Origin: Talpa occidentalis
Taxonomy: Eukaryota > Chordata > Mammalia > Eulipotyphla > Talpidae
Assembly: GCF_014898055.3 (NCBI RefSeq)
Contig: NW_023604295.1
Location: forward strand, 93,263,591 to 93,327,590
DNA: 64,000 nt
Reading direction: 5' to 3'
Part shown: piece after piece, positions 21,381-33,263 of the stretch
Layout: every line of letters starts with the position of its first letter
How positions within the stretch are numbered: position 1 is the stretch's first letter
Program-made: the position numbers and the translations under genes
Notes under the pieces: model-generated
Told to the model about the DNA's origin: nothing
What the model saw: only the letters and a program-made list of their open reading frames with translations
Database searches by the model: none

Positions 21381-21643
21381 ATTTTTTTTAAGATTTATTT
21401 ATTTATGCATACAAGAACTGAGGCCAGAGGTGGGGGGTTGAGAGGATTCAACAGAGACAGAGCGGGAAGCAAAACAAGCCGACTGAATGAAAACACTGCT
21501 GAGGGGAGCAGCGGGTGAGACAGGAGAAGTCTGCCACACCATGTGGGTATCTCCCTGGCTGGCCGGGATTTGAACCTGCACTGCAGAGGCTGTGGACAGC
21601 TTCGTAGCACTGTGATCAACCCACTGTGCCACTGGGGAGGCCC
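21381..21643 (-). repeat. tRNA-derived SINE
   Basis: Full-length antisense copy. The tail is TTTTTTTTAAGATTTATTTATTTATGCATACAAG and the head ends CCACTGGGGAGGGCC-like at 21643. Minus-strand frames 21395-21619 and 21399-21632 are SINE translation only. TSD not clear. Confidence 0.9.
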
Positions 21644-21959
21644 TTAAAATTATCTATTAAAACAAAGTTTTCATTACTTTTTATTTGGTTAGAACGGAGT
21701 AGGTGCTGCACAGACAACCTGACTTCAAAATAAGAACACTGACTTATTTTGTTCAAGAATTAGCAATTATTGTTCTTCCTTGCTTCTACTGGAAGTAGAA
21801 CTCGCACTTAGGTGGTTTTTATAATGAAATCAAATTAATGTTTGCAGTTACTTGTTAAGTCACTTAATCACATGCACCTCCCTCAACAGGAAATTGCCAT
21901 GGGATAATAAATGAATGTCAAATCTTCCTTCATATCATTTTATAACACAGGCCATATCC

Positions 21960-22505
21960 GTGAGCTATTTCTACATTATTTTTGAACAGTTTTAGATTTA
22001 CAGAAAAATTCCTAAGTTTGTGGATAGCACATCCTGTTTCCTCTACATCACAGTGCATTCTGTTCCATTCTGTTAATACACTCTAATAGATGAATCAGTG
22101 TAGATACTCTATTACTAACAAAATACATAATTTTATTAAGATTTCTATAGATTTTACAAGTCAAATCTCATTTTTTTCTTTTCCAGGATCCCATTGAAGA
22201 TACTACATTACATTCACTCATCAAGTGTCTTTAGGCTTTGCTTGGCTGTGGCAAGTTTTCAGACTATCCTTCCTTTAATGACTTTGACAGTCTTAAAGAA
22301 GTTCTGGTCAGATATTTTGTGGAGTGATTCTCATTTGGAATTTGTCTGATTTTCTCCCACAATGAAACAGAGGTTATGAGTTGGAGGGAGGTAAATCACA
22401 AAGGTAAAGTGTCATCTACCCAACACCATATCAAAATTCCATTCTATCAACAGGTCTCGGTAGTGTCGACCTTGATTACATTTACTGGATTCCATCAAAT
22501 CTTAA
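21960..22505 (-). mobile_element. Old LINE-1 3' region, antisense
   Basis: ACAGTTTTAGATTTACAGAAAAATT, CCAGGATCCCATTGAAGATACTACATTACAT, GTCTTTAGGCTTTGCTTGGCTGTG, TGACTTTGACAGTCTTAAAG and TGTCATCTACCCAACACC form the order known from antisense 3' regions of ancient mammalian L1 (L1M-type). No coding content. Subfamily not determined. Confidence 0.6.
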
Positions 22506-22507
22506 AT

Positions 22508-22836
22508 TCAATCAGTTGTTTTTTTTTTGTTTGTTTTTGGGGTTTTTTTTAGATTTTTTTTTTAAGATTTATTTATTTATACAAGAACCGGCATACAGTC
22601 CAGAGGTGTGGGAGGATGAGAGGATTCACCAGAGACAGAGCGGGGAACAGAACAGGCAGACTGACAAGATACTCTGCTGAGGGGAGCAGCAGGTGAGACA
22701 GGAGAGATCTGCTTCTCCATGTGGGATTCTCGCCGGCTGGCGGGGGTCGAACCCACGCTGCAGAGGCTACACACAGCTTCATAGTGTGGCACTCAACCAC
22801 CTATGCCACCAGGGAGGCCCTCAATCAGTTGTTTTT
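22508..22836 (-). repeat. tRNA-derived SINE with 16-bp TSD
   Basis: TCAATCAGTTGTTTTT at 22508-22523 and 22821-22836 flank the element. The body has GCCGGCTGGCGGGGGTCGAACCC, so box B is well kept. Its T-rich left side contains two poly(T) stretches split by GTTTGTTTTTGGGG. Confidence 0.93.
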
Positions 22837-22875
22837 CAAATTAATATTCAAAAGAGGATCCATTCTTAGCTAAAA

Positions 22876-23162
22876 AATAATTTTAGACCTCCCTGATGGC
22901 ACAGCTGGTTGAGCATAGCACTATGAAGCTGCCCACAGCCTCTGCAATGCGGGTTCAATTCCTGGCCAGCAAGGGAGATACTCACATGGCAAGGCAGACC
23001 TCGCCTGTCTTGCCCGCTGCTCCCCTCAGCAGTGTTTTCAGTCCCTCTGCCTGTTCTGCCCTCTGCTCTGTCTCTGGTGAATTCTGTCATCCTCCCACGC
23101 CTCTGGCCTGTACCGAATTTCTTGTAGAAATAAAAAAATCTTTACAAAAATTAATAATTTTA
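22876..23162 (+). repeat. tRNA-derived SINE with 10-bp TSD
   Basis: AATAATTTTA at 22876-22885 and 23153-23162 bound it. It lies only 40 bp from the preceding antisense SINE, so the pair forms an inverted SINE-SINE arrangement that could fold back if co-transcribed. The tail is shortened (GAAATAAAAAAATCTTTAC). Confidence 0.9.
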
Positions 23163-23439
23163 AAATATATCTACCTGGATATTTTATGATTCTCAAGGTC
23201 ATTCTCATTGATTTTTTTTTATTTCCTCAGTATGTTTATATTCATGCTTTCTTTTCTATGAAATATATATATATATACACACATGAAATTTCTGGTTATA
23301 GCAAAGAATGATTGTTAAATTAGCTAAGTAAAATTTACCAAAATAAAACATAGAAAAATTTTAAGCCATAATAATAATCTTGAGGCATGGAAGACATTTA
23401 AAAAAAAAACAATTTTAGAATCAAGCAATAAAGCAATTA

Positions 23440-24350
23440 TGTTAAAAACTGCTGAACAACCAAAATGTTATAAAGTTAAAAATCAAATACCAGGCTAGGA
23501 GAAAATATTTGCAAAATTTTTAAAATAAAAATAGTTTAAAGTCCTTTTACAAATTACAAAGAAAACAAAATCACAATTGAAAATGAATAAAGGATATATT
23601 AAAAAGCAGTTACCAGATGACAAATTGCAAATGAATAATATACATGAATAATATACATATGAAAAAATGCTTACCTATAATATGAAAAAGATAAACCAAT
23701 AATGAAATACTACTTCTACTCACAGGATTGGCAAAAATGTAAATGTCAAGGAAAGAATGATTATTCTAAAGCACCCTTTGTGAACATTTAAATTAATACA
23801 GCATTTAAACATAATGATTTAGCAGTATGCACTTACATTTTCAGTGAGCTTACTCATTAGCCTAGTAATTTCATGCCTTGCTATCCAGTCTAGATTGCAC
23901 TTATGAATAAAATCTGTTTAGAAATATTACTATACAGTTAGCTATAATAATAAACAAAACAACTTAAGAGCCCACAATTAATATAAACATCCATATTTTA
24001 GAATACTAAGTATCAGTAAAATGGAAAAATGAAATAGAAGTGTCTACCAGTATATTAAATGAAAAAAGAGTTACAGAATGATAAATTCCCATTTATGCAG
24101 AGAAACACACACACACACACATACACACACACGCACTATTCCAAGACAAAACTATGCAGTATACATCTTACATAAATGGCAAATCAGTTTTAATAGTTTC
24201 CTTTTCTTTCTTAGTGGTTCATACAATAATAATGTGCCTTACATTTTATGTCATCTTAAATGTAGAGAAAATATGCTTTTTTCTGTATAAGTGTGTATTA
24301 TTTAAGTACATTGGAAGGTCTGTACAAATAAACAATTAATTTTATATTAG
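23440..24350 (+). mobile_element. Old LINE-1 ORF2 3' end, sense
   Basis: CCAGGCTAGGAGAAAATATTTGC, AATGAAATACTACTTCTACTCACAGGATTGGCAAAAATG, TAGTAATTTCATGCCTTGCTATCC and ATATTAAATGAAAAAAG are blocks of ancient L1 ORF2 and 3' UTR in sense order. Translations are interrupted throughout. A (CA)n microsatellite sits within it. Confidence 0.7.
24106..24133. repeat. (CA)n microsatellite
   Basis: Alternating AC with two interruptions (ATACACACACACACGC). Confidence 0.9.
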
Positions 24351-24496
24351 CATAAAAAGACTTGTAAAAATTTGCTGTTTTCTATACAAATAAAATTTGA
24401 GGTTTATATTCTATTATTTATTATTATCAATTTCATTAATTTGAGCTTTTACCTTTAGTATGTCCATCTTTCTGATTACTGGACCCTCCTTTCTGG

Positions 24497-24752
24497 TTCA
24501 TTTATTTATGCATACAAGAACTGGGGTACAGGCCAGAGGTGCAGGGGGTGAGAGGATTCACTAGGTACAGAGTGGGGAGCAGAGAAGGCAGGTTGACTGA
24601 AATACACTGCTGAGGGGAGCAGCAGGCAAGACGGGAGAGGCCTGCTGTACCATGTCGGGTAGCTCCCTGGCCAGAGATCAAACTAGTGCTGCAGTGGCTA
24701 CAGATAGCTTCATACTGCTGACACTGAACCCCTTGCACAACCAGGGAGACCC
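24497..24752 (-). repeat. tRNA-derived SINE
   Basis: Antisense full-length copy with tail TTCATTTATTTATGCATACAAG and head ending ACCAGGGAGACCC. The older subfamily form (AAGGGGTTCAGTGTCAGCAGTATGAAGC on the minus strand). No exact TSD seen. Confidence 0.88.
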
Positions 24753-24759
24753 TGGGTTT

Positions 24760-26257
24760 ATATATTTTGTCATTATTTTTCTCATTTTATGTGAACATTC
24801 AGAAGTCATTTTTCCAGTTTTTCCTGTGGGTGTTTTTCTTTTTTGTCTAAACTGAAAACCATAAATATAACTTTGTTCTGTGTATTTTGCCATAAAATTA
24901 TAAGTTAATTATATTTTCTCTACTACTGAATATTATTTATTAGAGTCTTTGTTAATTTTAGATTGGATAAAGTTTCTCTTATTTTTGTTTTAAAAGGGTG
25001 AAAGTGCCCCAATCAGACCACGCAAGATTCTTAGAATGGATCTTCTCAAGACACCCTGTTGCTGCCTGAAGAGTATTTTGAGTTAAAAGTAATAAAATCA
25101 CTTGGGGCTGAGAAGTGTCTGTCCATAGTTAAGCCATTTGTCCATTCTTAACTGAAGAAGAGAAAATGTCCTAAGATTCTGCCCTTTTATTCATCAGAGG
25201 TGCAATCTCTACTCCCCCTTTCATGTCCTAAAAGAATGTGATTTGGAGTCTCCCTCAGTTGAGTTTTATCAATGAACATAGCCTCTCTCAGAGAACCTCA
25301 TCTTTACTCTCAGATAAGGATGTATTAACCATCCCCCTATCTGTCATGTAAAGTTCCCATCCCTCTCTTTGACACTCCAGGTTCCTAATCAAATATCCCC
25401 GATAACACCATCATTTTTTAGAATTTATAACTGCATATTTCCATATAATTTTTGTCTTTTATCTTACTGAACTCTCTGATGTTAATTTGTTCCTTTATCC
25501 ATCTTTAGAAGAACGCAAGTGGGGTGAGAAAATTTCTCTTTGCACCTTGATAAGGGTCAGGATTTAATAATTTATCTTCTTTGTGGCAAAAATGGAGATT
25601 TCAGATATGCATAATACCATTTACTTATGGCATTTAAACACTTCTGTACATTTCCTCTATTGATATTGATACTGATATAGCACACACAAGCATTTATAAT
25701 CAATTTTTTAACCATTGTGTGTGTGGTGTCTACATCATTTTTTGCTTATAACTAAGAATTTTATTTAAATCCCATTGATTTTTAAGATTTCTTGCATTGC
25801 TAATAATTGTTGCTTTGAATATATTGAGTCATTGTATAGTTTGATAAGCAGAGGTTTTTGAATATAATATTTACACTTAATTTAATTTTTTTCATTAAAT
25901 TCTGCTTCTCATTATTTATGTTGTCATTAAGCTTAAAATTCACTTATGGCATTAATATTGCCACCTGCTTTCTGCTTCTTTCCTTGGTCTCTCTTTGATT
26001 GCCTTTTCATCTTTAACATTTTTTATTTTAAAGGGTCATTTAACAAGTCAGTTATCTCAGTTGGCTAGAGCCTGGTGATAAGCAAGTGTCATTTCTAATA
26101 CATTTCTTGTAAATACTAAGTAACAGGTTTGAGGTTTTAATCTAATGTTATCATCACAGACTTCTAAAAATATACCTGTTCCTTATATTCTTCCTTGCAG
26201 AATTTTGCTCAATTTAAAACTTTTAGTTCCAGCTTTTTCTTTGCAATATATCTTTCC
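24760..26257. other. No gene seen; mostly unassigned, possible degraded antisense L1 on the right
   Basis: 25000-25420 is a moderately GC-richer unique stretch. 25700-26180 (ATTAATATTGCCACCTGCTTTCTG, TACATTTCTTGTAAATACTAAG) may be a very old antisense L1. The match is too weak to call firmly. Confidence 0.4.
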
Positions 26258-26553
26258 TATTTAAATTTCTTTTTAAAAATATTTATTTATTTATGCATAT
26301 AAGAACTGGGGTACATGCCAGAGGTGTGGGGGTTAAGAGGATTAAACACAGGCAGAGTGGGGAACAGAACAGGCAGATTGACTGAAATACACTGCTGAGG
26401 GGAGCAGTGGGCGAGTCAGGAGAGGTCTGCTGCACCATGTGGGTAGTTCCCTGGCCAGGGATCAAACTTGTGCTGCAGTGGCTGCAGATTGCTTCATAGT
26501 ACTGTGACTCAACCCCTTGTGCCACCAGGGAGGCCTCTATTTCAATTTCTATT
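26258..26553 (-). repeat. tRNA-derived SINE with imperfect TSD
   Basis: The SINE is 26276-26535. Flanks CTATTTAAATTTCTTTTT and CTATTTCAATTTCTATTT are a 2-mismatch TSD, implying some age. The 80-codon minus-strand frame over it is SINE translation. Confidence 0.88.
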
Positions 26554-27051
26554 TAATTTTTACCTTTCATATTCACACTCTCTTACTTTCCATTTAGTAT
26601 TAATTATACATATTACAAGATCTATGGCTCACTAGTTTCATTTCCTCTTCTGCTGTCAGAGGTCCTTATTCTCATTCATATGTCTTTTCCCTAATGTTTT
26701 ACTTAAAGATGGTGTTTCATGCTATTTTCTCAGAATCCATACATAACCTCAAATATATTTTAATTTTCACCCTGACCTGTAAATGATGGTATCTTGGAAA
26801 GATACAAAAAACATACTTGCAATTCTTTTCTCACAGTGGTCTCTGTCCAAAATCAGCAATCACACTCTATGACTCTATCTCATAGAAATAAAAACACCAT
26901 GACATACATGAATATATGAGAATCTATTGTGAAAGTGTTTGTGGAACAGGGAAGAAGGAAGTAAAAATGTGTAGGGTGATGGGATATCTGGTGAATAGTC
27001 ATAGTATATTTGTAATATGAAATATTTTTCAGAATGATAAAAGTGTACATT

Positions 27052-27348
27052 AAGACTCTACTGGTTAGGGCCTCCCCTGTAGCGCAGTGGTTGAGCGCTG
27101 GGCTGCGAATCTGCCCACAGCCTCTGCAGTGCCGGTTCGATCCCCGGCCACCGGACGAGGGTCCCACATGGCGCAGACCTCTCCTGCCACCCGCTGCTCC
27201 CCTCAGCAGTGTACTTCGGTCCTTCTGCCTGCTCTGCTCTCCACTCTGGCTCTGGTGAATTCTCTCACCCTCCCATGCTTCTGACTGTACCCAGTGCTTA
27301 TATAAATAAATAAATAAATCTAAAAAAAAAGAAAGACTCTACTGGTTA
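27052..27348 (+). repeat. tRNA-derived SINE, young subfamily, perfect 16-bp TSD
   Basis: AAGACTCTACTGGTTA is repeated exactly at 27052-27067 and 27333-27348. This is the young subfamily: head TAGCGCAGTGGTTGAGCGCTGGGCTGCGAA, box B GGTTCGATCCCC, body CTCTGGCTCTGGTGAATTCTC and tail CTTATATAAATAAATAAATAAATCTAAAAAAAAA. Exact TSD and intact promoter boxes suggest recent insertion. Confidence 0.95.
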
Positions 27349-27352
27349 ACTT

Positions 27353-28235
27353 GGAAAGATTTTAAATATGCCTTGATTAAATTTCAAAATACAGAGAAAA
27401 AGTATTTGGTGTTTTGTGATCAGATGGTTAAATAAATCTAAAGGGAGTATGGAAGAATGTAAACTACATTATTACTATTCAAATAGAATGAAGGGACGTT
27501 TGATAAAAGAAGGAAGAATTTATTAAGTAAAAATAAATAATAAAGAAACAAAGATATGTTGATACCAGTAATGTTTGTTAGATGACCATGTGTGTGTAAA
27601 TTTTCAAGCATGTGTGCATGTGTTGTCTCTAGGTATCTGTTAAAAATTTGAAAGCACAGTAATCAAAATAGCCATTGTGTTTTCCCAAGTGTGTTGGGAT
27701 TTCAGGTGGCCTTTACTTTCTTCCTTATTATACTCTGTTTGGTATATACAGTGAGAATTATGCAAGTAATACAACTAAGACACTAATACTGCTTTCATTT
27801 TCACTAAAAACAAAATAAAAAATCACATAAAATTATGGAAACATCTTACATATGTATTTGTTACTGTATTTGAATTATATAAAAGCAGCATCTGACATCA
27901 CAAGAAGTATATAGTCAAGTTAACATAATGGTCCATCCATCCATCAAAAATATGGTTCCAATGTATAATTTGTATGCTACAGTGAATTTATCTATTGTCA
28001 CTTTCATATAGCTATATATCATCCTATGGATATTTATTTTCCTTTGATATTTTGTGAACCTATCCATTTACTTAAACATTGCTAATAACAATAGACATTT
28101 ATCAAAATATACTATATTCATATTTCTTAAATTAAAATATTCCCTTTTAAATATTCCAAAATTACCCTCTTTAAATTTCCCAGCTAGTGACTCCATAAAG
28201 TACCTTAGAATTCTGCCATCAATTAAAATTCACAA
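27353..28235. other. No gene seen; unique AT-rich DNA
   Basis: No repeat or coding pattern recognised. Confidence 0.55.
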
Positions 28236-28279
28236 CTTCGCAGCCCAGGGCTCAACCGCTGTGCCACCAGGGGAGGCCC
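28236..28279 (-). repeat. SINE head fragment
   Basis: CTTCGCAGCCCAGGGCTCAACCGCTGTGCCACCAGGGGAGGCC is the antisense first ~44 bp of the young SINE subfamily, ending between the two promoter boxes. The rest is missing, so it lacks box B and the tail. Confidence 0.85.
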
Positions 28280-28940
28280 TCCATTATACCATTTTTACAA
28301 TATTACTTATATAAGTTCTGTGTCGTTCTAATGCCCATCAATGACTCAATCTATGTGCTTTATGAAAAGAAAGGTCAGCATAACATGCTATTCTCTGGAA
28401 GATTTCCTCCTACATATAACTTTTTTCCTGGATTTTATTCCTTTCAGGTTATGCCATGGAGGATGCATCCAAGCTTTTGCCAGAGTAAAATCATCATTTT
28501 CTAAATAATCATCTGTGTTCTAAAGAAACAGAACACAGCCCTGAAGATGAGAAGGAAGATAGCTTTCACCCAAAATGAAGCACTGCTATAATGAGAGAGA
28601 TAATTCCAAAGTTTAAGAGTCTTGAGACCTTAGCCTCCTTGGAGACCACAATTAAGCAAGGTCAATTCTGACATTATACTCTACAAAAGTAGATGATTAA
28701 AGTCTTTCCACAGGCCTATACATTTCAAGCAACTATCCCAACTAGCTCTAATCTCTGTCAGCATCTGAAGGATAAAAGAACAGTGAAAACTCTTTAAACA
28801 AACAACAACAACAACAAAAATTGATGCCTTGAATCATGATAAACATTTAGAATTTTTATTTAATTTATCAAGACAAATTCCTACACAGTAATATTTATTC
28901 TTAGCAACAGAAAGAATACTGTTTCTAATACCAGTGGCTA
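28280..28940. other. No gene seen
   Basis: Unique sequence. An (AAC)n-like run at 28798-28820 is the only simple repeat noted. Confidence 0.5.
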
Positions 28941-28944
28941 CCAT

Positions 28945-29150
28945 TTTTGAGCACACAATACTTACAGAAGCTGTGTTTAATGTTTGCTTTATTTTTATTT
29001 TATTTAATTCTAAAAGGACTCTATGGAGCACAGTCTTTAATCCCTCATTTTAGAAATAAATAAAATGAGGCTTAGAGAAGAAAATAACTGTAGATTTGGG
29101 ACCAAAGGCAGGTATATCTGATTCTAAATTTAGTACAGTTTATTTTGTTG
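28945..29150 (-). repeat. MIR relic
   Basis: TTTTTGAGCACACAATACTTACAG, TTTAATTCTAAAAGGACTCTATGG and CCTCATTTTAGAAATAAATAAAATGAGGCTTAGAGAAG follow the antisense MIR order (the 'ttgagcacttac', 'ccctatgaggt' and 'ccattttacagatgaggaaactgaggc' blocks). Confidence 0.65.
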
Positions 29151-29169
29151 ATGATAATGATATTTAATC

Positions 29170-29475
29170 CTAACGTGATAGCTATAGAAGTCTCCCCTTA
29201 TTCATGGGAATACCTCCCAAGACACCAGTGAATGCCAGAAACAACATATTGTTCAGAGCTTAATTGATACTATGATTCCTAAACATATATGTCAATAGTA
29301 AAGTTTAACTTATAAATTAGGCGCAATAAGAGAGTAACAAAAATAACTAGTAAAACACAAAGAATTAAACGATATGCTAAAATAAAAGTTGCATTGCTTT
29401 CTCGAAATATTTTATTGTACATAATATTTTCAAACCACAGTTGACCATAGGTAACAGAAATAAAAAACAAAACTT
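29170..29475 (+). mobile_element. Non-autonomous Tigger-like DNA transposon
   Basis: AAGTCTCCCCTTATTCATGGGAATAC..CCAAGACACCAGTGAATGCC begins the element. ATAGTAAAGTTTAACTTATAAATTAGGCGCA..AAGAGAGTAAC is a typical core. ACCACAGTTGACCATAGGTAACAG corresponds to the opposite inverted end. Transposase coding is absent. Tc1/mariner-Tigger assignment is by recognition of the end and core sequences. Confidence 0.65.
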
Positions 29476-29519
29476 AAAGTAAAGATAGGCTACCATATTA
29501 ACATTTCCATTTTACAAAA

Positions 29520-29620
29520 GGGTCCTTGAGAGGGTTAAAAATTGAGTCAGCAAGTTGAAAATATAAAATGTCTTCACCTGGTATCTCTGTTCTTTTTACT
29601 ATATTGTGCTGCTTGGCATC
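29520..29620 (-). repeat. MIR-like relic
   Basis: GAGAGGGTTAAAAATTGAGTCAGCAAG followed by CTGTTCTTTTTACTATATTGTGCTGC fits the antisense second half of a MIR. It could be the remainder of the MIR at 28945 pushed apart by the DNA transposon. Confidence 0.5.
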
Positions 29621-30120
29621 AGAAGGACTCTGTAGGAGTTAAGTGAATCTTATAAAATCAGTTTTTAAGGGAAGTAAGAAGATCCAAGCAAAAACCACTC
29701 TATAATCGGAGTGACTCCTTGTTCCAAGTTGGCTATCCCCTCAGTGTTGGTGGCATTAATATATCATACTCGACTATTGCAGCCAAATCATAATGATGGC
29801 AGCAGATGCATCAGGTTATTATAAATTGGCACTCATTGATATTTTAATCATGCAACAAGCTCTTCTTGTTCTGATTCATTGCTTACAAAGCAGTATTCTG
29901 GTTTTAATTTGCTTTCCCATGTGACTTTCCTATGGTAACACTCATTTCCCTGATCTCTATGACAATTATGTTACTCATTTTAATTTAACTACTAGACAAC
30001 CTGACAGTTCACTTGTGTCTTGGTAACATATGCATCCTAACCAACAAATTAACCAACTTCTAGATATGGACTATAGTCATCCAACCCTGAGCTACAGGGA
30101 CTTCACTAAGTTAATGCTAT
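29621..30120. other. No gene seen
   Basis: Unique AT-rich sequence without recognisable content. Confidence 0.55.
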
Positions 30121-30422
30121 CATGTGAATCACTGTTTTGTTTTGTTTTGTTTAAAAGATTTTATTTTATTTTATTTTTGCATCAAAGAATTGGAGTGTAG
30201 GCCAGAAGTGCAGGGGGTTGAGAGGTTCCACCAGAGATAGAGTGGGGAACAGAACAGGCAGTTCCACTGAAATACACTGCGAGGGGAACAGCAGGCAAGA
30301 CAGGAGAGGTCTGCTGTACCATGTGGGTTAGCTCCCTGGCCAGGGATGGATCTCAGGCTATAGATGTGACAGCAGTGAGACTTAACCCCTAGGCCACCAG
30401 GGAGGCCTCCATGTGAATCACT
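30121..30422 (-). repeat. tRNA-derived SINE with perfect 13-bp TSD
   Basis: CATGTGAATCACT occurs at 30121-30133 and 30410-30422. The element has old-subfamily sequence but an exact TSD. The tail includes a GTTTT-rich stretch then AAAAGATTTTATTTTATTTTATTTT. Confidence 0.93.
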
Positions 30423-31764
30423 CTAAAGAGGACCATCCTCAGGCACACTGTTTGTGCTACTATTTTCTCATTGTGATCCTAAAACAGTATCAAAGACAAG
30501 GAATTGGCCCATTGTTGGTCAATGTAGATAGATATACATGAGTAATTACATTCTTTTTAATTTCTGCAACTGAAATGTGTTTCAATGTTCTAATATCAGT
30601 AAATGAATGCTACATTTATATTCCAAAGATAAGTGTCATCTTATTTATGAATGTTTGTAATGAATGCATAATCTAATCCATATGTTTTTATATTAATGAG
30701 TTATCTATATATATATTTTTTCCATATCACGACAGTTGTTTTCTACTTGGTGATTAGCTATGGCATATTTTTTTCCTATTTTATTCTGAGAATGAAGGGA
30801 AAAGTGAACATTCTGTTTGGTACCAAAAGCTTCCTAGAAATATACCACAATGATTGATCGATCAATAGACAGATAGATAGAGAGATAGATATTGAAAGTA
30901 GATTCTTGCAGAAGGTAATCTATTTCATGAGGACTGGGTTAATAAAGAATGAAAAACTCCATGTCCACTTGTTTCAAATTGTCAAATGGATAAGGATTCT
31001 ATTTTAGTAAAAAGAAATATTTTATATCATTTTAGGTAAAACAATTTCACTCTGTACTTGCTGATGCTTCCTTTTAAGCCAGACAATTGTTAATTTGCTG
31101 CTCCACTAAGTGCTTAGAATAATTTGAAATATTTGTCAGCCTCATCTTTCTAAAGCTAATTTACTAGCACAGTGAATGTTTTTCCCACTAATGGTATCCT
31201 TACAGAAAGATAATATTCAAGTTGTAACCTGAGATCAATTTTATTAAAGTGTATATATATATGTGCTTCCTAAATTTTGACCTCATTTTTCTTAAATTCA
31301 TATTAAATGTGAGATTTTACATGATAGCATGACTATTAAATATAGGATTCTTATAATGTCTAATCAAGAATTCTAACTTCTAATATGCTGAAGAAAAATT
31401 TAGTGTTCAAGAAATATTGAGTTTTAAGAATGAATGAAACTATGTTAAGAGTACTATGTATAAATCGAAGATATATCACTAAAGTAGTTGAAATTTTAAG
31501 AGGATAAAAACAAAAACAAAAAAAAAGAGATTCATTTCAAATGTAAGAAATATTAAAATAAAGATCAAACATAATCATCTAAAAATCTTAACCCTGCCCC
31601 ACACTCACTCTCGTGAGAGTTTAAAAATTGAGATATAGCATGAAAACAGGGAAAAAATAACAAACAGTTACAAGAATGGCAATAAAAGGTAAATTATAAA
31701 ACAGAAAATTATCAGCATTTTCTCTTGGTCAACATGGGCACTCATAAGTGTTGTTGTTTTTGTA
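30423..31764. other. No gene seen; unique AT-rich DNA with a GATA run
   Basis: A short GATA-type microsatellite is at 30865-30892. TATATATA runs are at 30708 and 31250. Nothing else recognised. Confidence 0.55.
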
Positions 31765-32483
31765 GAGTCTGTGGGTTTGGAAGGTGGGGTCCTTGGGTTC
31801 ACTCTGGGAAAGTTTCCCCAGAGCTCCCGTTTCAGCGACACTCAGGTGAGTTTCCCAGGTGAGTTTCTCGATGACACAGAGACGTTATATTTAAAGAACG
31901 GGTTTATTATGGAAAGGGACAGAGGAATAAAAGACACTTGCATAGACACAGAAGGTCAGGAAGAGCTGCCCCGAAAGGGATAGGTTTGCTGAGAGAGGCC
32001 TGCAGGGTTGTAGGCGGGCGGCCTTGAGGAGAGCTGCCTCTGCTGAGGGAGGTCAGTGAAGAGAAGTCCTGACATGGTATCGGTCACGGCCAGGCAGGAA
32101 GGTGCTCTATGCAGAAGAGAGAGTTGGTGAAAAGAGGCACTTGCATAGTGGGAGTGTTGCCCCGAGCCTGTGCAGAGACTATACTGATATATTCCTTTTC
32201 TCTTTGGGAGGGGCTCACTCCTCCATGCAATGGCCTGTTTGTTGCTGATTTTGGATAACTAGGCAAAAGCTGGAAGGGACCCTGAGGTCTGTGCTCCACT
32301 CGCTGTAGCAGTCTGATCCTGCTCGGGTCTTATGCCTTATGATAAGGCACTGGTGCCTAAGGGTCATGACCTCTACAACTAGGTTAATGGTCATGTTATT
32401 TCCCTCTACCTCCATCTCCTTGTGAATCAGGTTCTGGCCTTGGGGCACCTCCTTTCCAGTGTTTTTACTCTTGTCCTCCATCA
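31765..32483 (-). mobile_element. LTR family B, uninterrupted copy (~720 bp)
   Basis: On the minus strand it starts TGATGGAGGACAAGAG. It has a poly(A) signal in TTCCATAATAAACCCGTTCTTTAAATATA and a U5-like end (GGAAACTCACCTGAG..GTTCACTCTGGG complement). It aligns with all three pieces of the split copy at 15.9-20.2 kb and so gives the empty-site sequence for both insertions there. Flanking TSDs are not clear. The plus-strand frame 31771-31983 and minus frame 32215-32481 are LTR translation, not genes. Confidence 0.82.
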
Positions 32484-33263
32484 GTAAGCAGGCACATTTG
32501 AGCTGTACTTGATCCTATGAGTAGAGTTTGCATATGAGTAGAGTTCCATGTTATTAATCCAAATGCTTTTTGCTTTGTAAAGGTTAATATAATTTTTAAA
32601 TCTTCCTCATTTGGTCTTTCCTTTCACCCAGGTCTTGAGAAAGGTTCCTATTGCAACATCAAAATGTTGATTGAAGATAATATTTAGTGAATGAGTTTTT
32701 TTTTTTCCATATGCGTAAAGAAAATCAGTGTTATATGTAACAACTGTTAAAGCCTTCCTAGGAGTCAGAGGATGATGTGGCACATTCAGCTTCTAATACA
32801 AAACAACTCACCCACCAGACAAAAGAAGGATGTCCAAAAGTGTAGACACTATTCACATCTCCAAATTTCAGTTCATGGACCATGAACTAGCTCCCTAAAG
32901 AGAGACTTCCTGTTTCTTCACACATTTCAGATTTTTCAGCATCTTCTGGAGACATTGCCATTTACCAATGTCTTTCCCTCACAGGGTGCCTGCTTTCTGA
33001 TTTCTGATTCAAGTCATTTGATCAGCCCAATGTACAGTGACTGTTGTGCTCATTCTAAAACCTCAGCAGTCCAAGATACAGTTGCTTTTGATAATCACAT
33101 CACATTCCTTATTCCTGGTGACCTTAAGGTCCTGGTGAACTTCCAGGTCTTATTAACATGAATAATTGTGAAATCGTGAAATTCACTTTGATGTACTTTA
33201 GAGAAATAAAGAAACAAGTAAAAGCATGAACTGCCCATTGTCCATCAGTGTTATTAGTGCTTT
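32484..33263. other. No gene seen
   Basis: Unique sequence with a small ATGAGTAGAGTT direct repeat at 32517 and 32535. Plus ORF 32955-33161 has no recognisable domain. Confidence 0.5.
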
